DNA of 64,000 bases from DAOUAG01 sp034432935. GTDB lineage: Bacteria > Chloroflexota > Dehalococcoidia > SM23-28-2 > RBG-16-64-32. The DNA lies in NCBI GenBank assembly GCA_034432935.1, contig DAOUBD010000028.1, positions 1 through 64,000 of the forward strand, given 5' to 3'. Positions 61,350-64,000 of this stretch are shown here, piece after piece. The notes under the pieces were generated by a model, which had not been told where the DNA came from, searched no databases, and worked only from the letters and a program-made list of their open reading frames with translations. Position 1 is the first letter of the stretch. The number at the start of each line of letters is the position of its first letter. The position numbers and the translations under genes were made by a program.

Positions 61350-62252
61350 ATGGAAGAAACGGAGCCCAAGATAGACCCGCGGGAGGCGCTGGCCGCCCTC
61401 GGCTATCCCGAAGTCTCAGACCCAGTGAGGATAACCGGCGGCTGGGAGACCCTCCTGTGGCGGTTCCAGACGCCGGACGGCCGCGAACACTCCCTCCGCA
61501 TCTACCATCTGGCCCGGATCCGGGCCATCGCCTGGCGAGAGAGAGCGGCGCTAGAGGCCTGCGCTGGGGCCGGCCTGCCCGCGCCGCGGGTCGAGAAGGC
61601 GGGCGAAGTCTGCGGCTACCCTGCCCTCGTCCTCTCCTGGTGCCCGGGCAAACCGATTCTCTCCTTCATCGAGAACAAACCGTGGCTGTTGTGGCGCCTA
61701 AGCCACCTCTTCGGCCAGATGCACGCCCGCCTGCACGCCATCAAGCCGCCGGGGGAGTTCCTTGCCTCGGCGCCTAGGGAGTGGGTGATGCGGGCAGGGG
61801 ACGAATATCAGGACCTGGCCGAGCACGCCCTGGGCCTGGGGTTGCGCACCGACTGCCTGATCCATATGGACTACCATCCCCTGAACATCGTCAGCGACGG
61901 TTCCGTCATCACTGGCGTGTTGGACTGGTGCGGAGCAGCGGCTGGGGACCCCCGGGCGGACCTGGCGCGCACGGAGATCACCCTCTTGGCGGCCCCGGTA
62001 CCGCCGGGGCCGATGGCCCCCTTCCTGAACCTGGCCCGCCACCTCGTCCTCCGGGCCTGGCGTTCGGGATATAGGTCGGTTGCCGGTTCCTTGCCGGATT
62101 ACCGGCCGCTGCGCGCCTGGGCCGGCGCCACTCTCATCACCGAGATCGTCCCCGTCATCGATATGCCCAACGTCTGGGGGACTCGCCAGGACCTCGAGAA
62201 GTTCCGCCGCCTGGTGGAAGCCTGGGCCCGCCAGGAGGGCGTCCGGCGCTAG
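61350..62252 (+). CDS. Aminoglycoside phosphotransferase (APH)-family kinase
   Basis: 300 aa. The kinase-like fold has VRITGGWETLLWRFQTPDG at the nucleotide loop, LIHMDYHPLNIVSDGSVITGVLDWCGAAAGDPRADLARTE for the catalytic Asp/Asn and metal Asp. These are all parts of the APH/choline-kinase superfamily. The substrate cannot be told; the neighbours suggest a metabolite rather than an antibiotic. Linked to the class III aminotransferase upstream. Confidence 0.9.
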   Translation: MEETEPKIDPREALAALGYPEVSDPVRITGGWETLLWRFQTPDGREHSLRIYHLARIRAIAWRERAALEACAGAGLPAPRVEKAGEVCGYPALVLSWCPGKPILSFIENKPWLLWRLSHLFGQMHARLHAIKPPGEFLASAPREWVMRAGDEYQDLAEHALGLGLRTDCLIHMDYHPLNIVSDGSVITGVLDWCGAAAGDPRADLARTEITLLAAPVPPGPMAPFLNLARHLVLRAWRSGYRSVAGSLPDYRPLRAWAGATLITEIVPVIDMPNVWGTRQDLEKFRRLVEAWARQEGVRR

Positions 62253-62340
62253 CCGCGGGCGAACCGGAAAGCCTTGCGCTACCGTAAGGGCGGCGGCTAG
62301 ACTTCTCGTGCACGCGCCACCAGACCGCCTGCTATCCGCT

Positions 62341-63225
62341 ATGCCCCATCACGACGGCCTCCGCCACGAATACGCCACCGTAAACGGCCTGCGATACCAC
62401 TTCGTCCGCGAGGGCAGCGGCGCGCCCCTCATCCTGCTCCACGGCTGGCCCGGCTTCTACTACGAGTGGCGGTTGAACATCGCACCCCTCTCCCAGAGGT
62501 TCGAGGTGGTGGCCCCCGACATGCGCGGCTACGGATACAGCGACAAACCCGATTTGCCGCCGGAAGAGGGATACACCCCCGCCGCCTACGCTGCCGACAT
62601 TGGAGCCCTGATGGACGCTTTGGGATGGGACAAGGCGAGCTTTGTGGCCCACGACTTCGGCAGCGTCTGGGCCCAGCAGTTCGCCCGCGTCCAGCCAGGG
62701 CGGGTGCACCGGCTGGTGCTCATCGATCCCGTCTACCCCGGCATCGGCGCCCGTTGGTTCGAGCCCGGACGGGCCCTGGAGACCTGGTACACAGCCTTCC
62801 ACCAGTTGCCTTGGGCCGAGGAGCTCGTCGGCTCCAGCCGCAGGGCCACGGAGCTCTACCTCCGGCATTTCCTCGGCCATTGGTCGTACAACCCAGACCT
62901 CTGGACTGACGGGGAGATCGCCGAGTATGTGGAGGCCTTCTCCCAGCCTGGAGCGCTGCGGGGCGGCTTCAACTGCTACCGCGCCCTGTTCCGCGCCCCG
63001 GGCGCCATGGCTGCCACCGGCAAGATCCCGGCGCCTACTCTGGTACTTTGGGCCGAGAACGACCCGATCTTGCCGCCTGCGTGGGCCGACAGGCTGGGCG
63101 ATTTCTTCGCGAACTACGAATTGCGGACGGTGCCGAAGGCTGGCCACTTCCTGATGCGGGAGCAACCGGATGTCTTGAACAGAGCCGTAATCCAGTGGGT
63201 CTTGGACAAAGGAGGACGCCGATGA
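62341..63225 (+). CDS. Alpha/beta hydrolase (epoxide-hydrolase-like)
   Basis: 294 aa from the ATG at 62341. Oxyanion segment ILLHGWPGFYYEW, nucleophile D105 in VAHDFGSVWAQ (HDFG rather than GxSxG, the sign of epoxide hydrolases and haloalkane dehalogenases), acid Asp in WAENDPILP and His in KAGHFLMREQP. Cap-domain Tyr residues are present in the middle. The last codon overlaps the ATG of the LLM gene. A longer frame runs back into the kinase gene. Confidence 0.93.
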   Translation: MPHHDGLRHEYATVNGLRYHFVREGSGAPLILLHGWPGFYYEWRLNIAPLSQRFEVVAPDMRGYGYSDKPDLPPEEGYTPAAYAADIGALMDALGWDKASFVAHDFGSVWAQQFARVQPGRVHRLVLIDPVYPGIGARWFEPGRALETWYTAFHQLPWAEELVGSSRRATELYLRHFLGHWSYNPDLWTDGEIAEYVEAFSQPGALRGGFNCYRALFRAPGAMAATGKIPAPTLVLWAENDPILPPAWADRLGDFFANYELRTVPKAGHFLMREQPDVLNRAVIQWVLDKGGRR

Positions 63226-64000
63226 AGGTAGAGAGCGCCATCGTGGCCACGTCCATCGTGGGTCTGGCGGAGCATGCGCGCCGTTTGGAGCAAGCCGGCT
63301 ACGATTCCGTGATCACGCCGGAAGCGGGGCACGACCCGTTCCTGCCTCTGATGATCATCGCCGAGCACACCCAGCGCCTAAGGTTCGGCACCGGGGTGGC
63401 CATCGCCTTCCCCCGCAGTCCCATGGTCACGGCTCAGATAGCTTGGGACCTCCAACGCTTCTCGGGCGGGCGTTTCCTCTTGGGCATGGGGACACAGGTC
63501 AAGGGCCACAACGAGCGCCGCTACTCGACCCCCTGGCCCTCGCCGCCGGGCCCCCGCCTGCGGGAGTACATCCTGTGCCTGAAGGCGATCTTCAAGACGT
63601 TCCAGACGGGGGCGCGGCCCGATTTCCAGGGCAAGCACTATCAGTTCACCCTCATCTCCCCTTTCTTCAACCCTGGGCCTAACGATCCTCCGGCCGACCG
63701 TGTGCCCATCTACATCTCCGCCGTGAACCGCTACAACTGCCGGCTGGTGGGGGAGCTGTGCGACGGCATCCGCATGCACGGCTTCAACACGGCAAAATAC
63801 ACCAGGGAGGTGATCCTGCCCGCCATCAAGGAAGGGGCGGAGAAGGCCGGGCGCGATATGTCGGAGATCGACATCGTGGCCGGCACCTTCGTCATCACGG
63901 GGAAGAACTGGGACGAGGTGGAGAAGGCGAAGGCGCCCGTGCGGCAACAGCTCTCGTTCTACGCCTCGACGCGCGCCTACTTCCCGGTGCTGGAGGTGCA
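63222..64000 (+). CDS. LLM-class F420-dependent oxidoreductase (3' end outside window)
   Basis: 259 codons are visible, with the stop beyond the edge. The ATG overlaps the hydrolase stop by 4 bp behind GGAGG. Luciferase-like TIM-barrel motifs: RLEQAGYDSVITPEAGHDPF, TGVAIAFPRSPMVTAQIAWDL, GRFLLGMGTQVKGHNERRYS and VPIYISAVNRYNCRLVGELCDGIRMHGF. The pattern fits TIGR03617-type F420-dependent enzymes. It may act with the hydrolase on the same compound. Confidence 0.92.
   Translation, partial: MKVESAIVATSIVGLAEHARRLEQAGYDSVITPEAGHDPFLPLMIIAEHTQRLRFGTGVAIAFPRSPMVTAQIAWDLQRFSGGRFLLGMGTQVKGHNERRYSTPWPSPPGPRLREYILCLKAIFKTFQTGARPDFQGKHYQFTLISPFFNPGPNDPPADRVPIYISAVNRYNCRLVGELCDGIRMHGFNTAKYTREVILPAIKEGAEKAGRDMSEIDIVAGTFVITGKNWDEVEKAKAPVRQQLSFYASTRAYFPVLEV

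Overview
This is a G+C-rich chromosomal window with about 60 protein genes, one tRNA and no rRNA. The gene content suggests a free-living bacterium of the phylum Chloroflexota, probably Dehalococcoidia-like. The reasons are a baeRF-type release-factor-like protein, a DUF5679 mini zinc protein, dockerin-like repeats on secreted proteins, an F420-dependent LLM enzyme, many SDR/ADH/acyl-CoA enzymes, and several genes with a -10 box only 6-11 bp before the start codon. The lineage is inferred from this mix; no rRNA or marker gene is present to confirm it.

Layout. 1-7.4 kb: a truncated TIM-barrel gene, a Zn-alcohol dehydrogenase, a four-helix-bundle gene carrying in-frame 9-bp minisatellites, tRNA-Thr(CGT), murI, a baeRF-like protein, a lipoprotein cyclophilin, lipA and an atypical response regulator. 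7.4-13.4 kb: a secreted PD40/dockerin/FxLYD protein, enoyl-CoA hydratase, DUF5679, a tandem VOC protein, and a histidine kinase/response regulator pair behind a PhoB-like box. 13.4-21.7 kb: a large VWA protein with its MoxR/CbbQ-type AAA+ partner, coaE, an arylsulfotransferase-like protein and etfBA. 21.9-29.7 kb: a CSLREA/dockerin secreted protein, a CehA-type PHP hydrolase overlapping a GH38 mannosidase, a double Usp protein and nagA. 29.8-32.3 kb: a cyclic-di-GMP riboswitch (GEMM-I) followed by an overlapping operon of a GGDEF cyclase, an HD-GYP phosphodiesterase and a 190-aa protein with an internal duplication. 32.3-44.9 kb: PIG-L deacetylase, a ceramidase-like protein, a GNAT-threonine dehydratase fusion, GYD protein, Gfo/Idh oxidoreductase, MFS exporter, DegT aminotransferase, SDRs, ADH and a second HD-GYP protein with a GAF domain. 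45-51 kb: cinA, two small secreted proteins, acyl-CoA dehydrogenase, HpcH aldolase and a geranylgeranyl-reductase-like flavoprotein.

51-57.5 kb is the most unusual stretch. It holds an RDD protein, a membrane protein, a His/Cys-containing exported protein, a lipoprotein, a CopC protein, and a 767-aa CopC-CopD-(beta domain)-cytochrome c fusion flanked by two membrane-anchored paralogues. The lipoprotein and the two paralogues share a GD...HxxxHx(I/L)D motif. I read this as a copper- or heme-linked envelope redox module that I cannot match to a named system. 57.5-64 kb: SDR, CAP-domain protein, class III aminotransferase, APH-type kinase, epoxide-hydrolase-like enzyme and an LLM flavoprotein running off the end.

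A family of 29-bp palindromes and related units is scattered through at least five intergenic regions. No CRISPR, prophage, transposase or integrase was seen.
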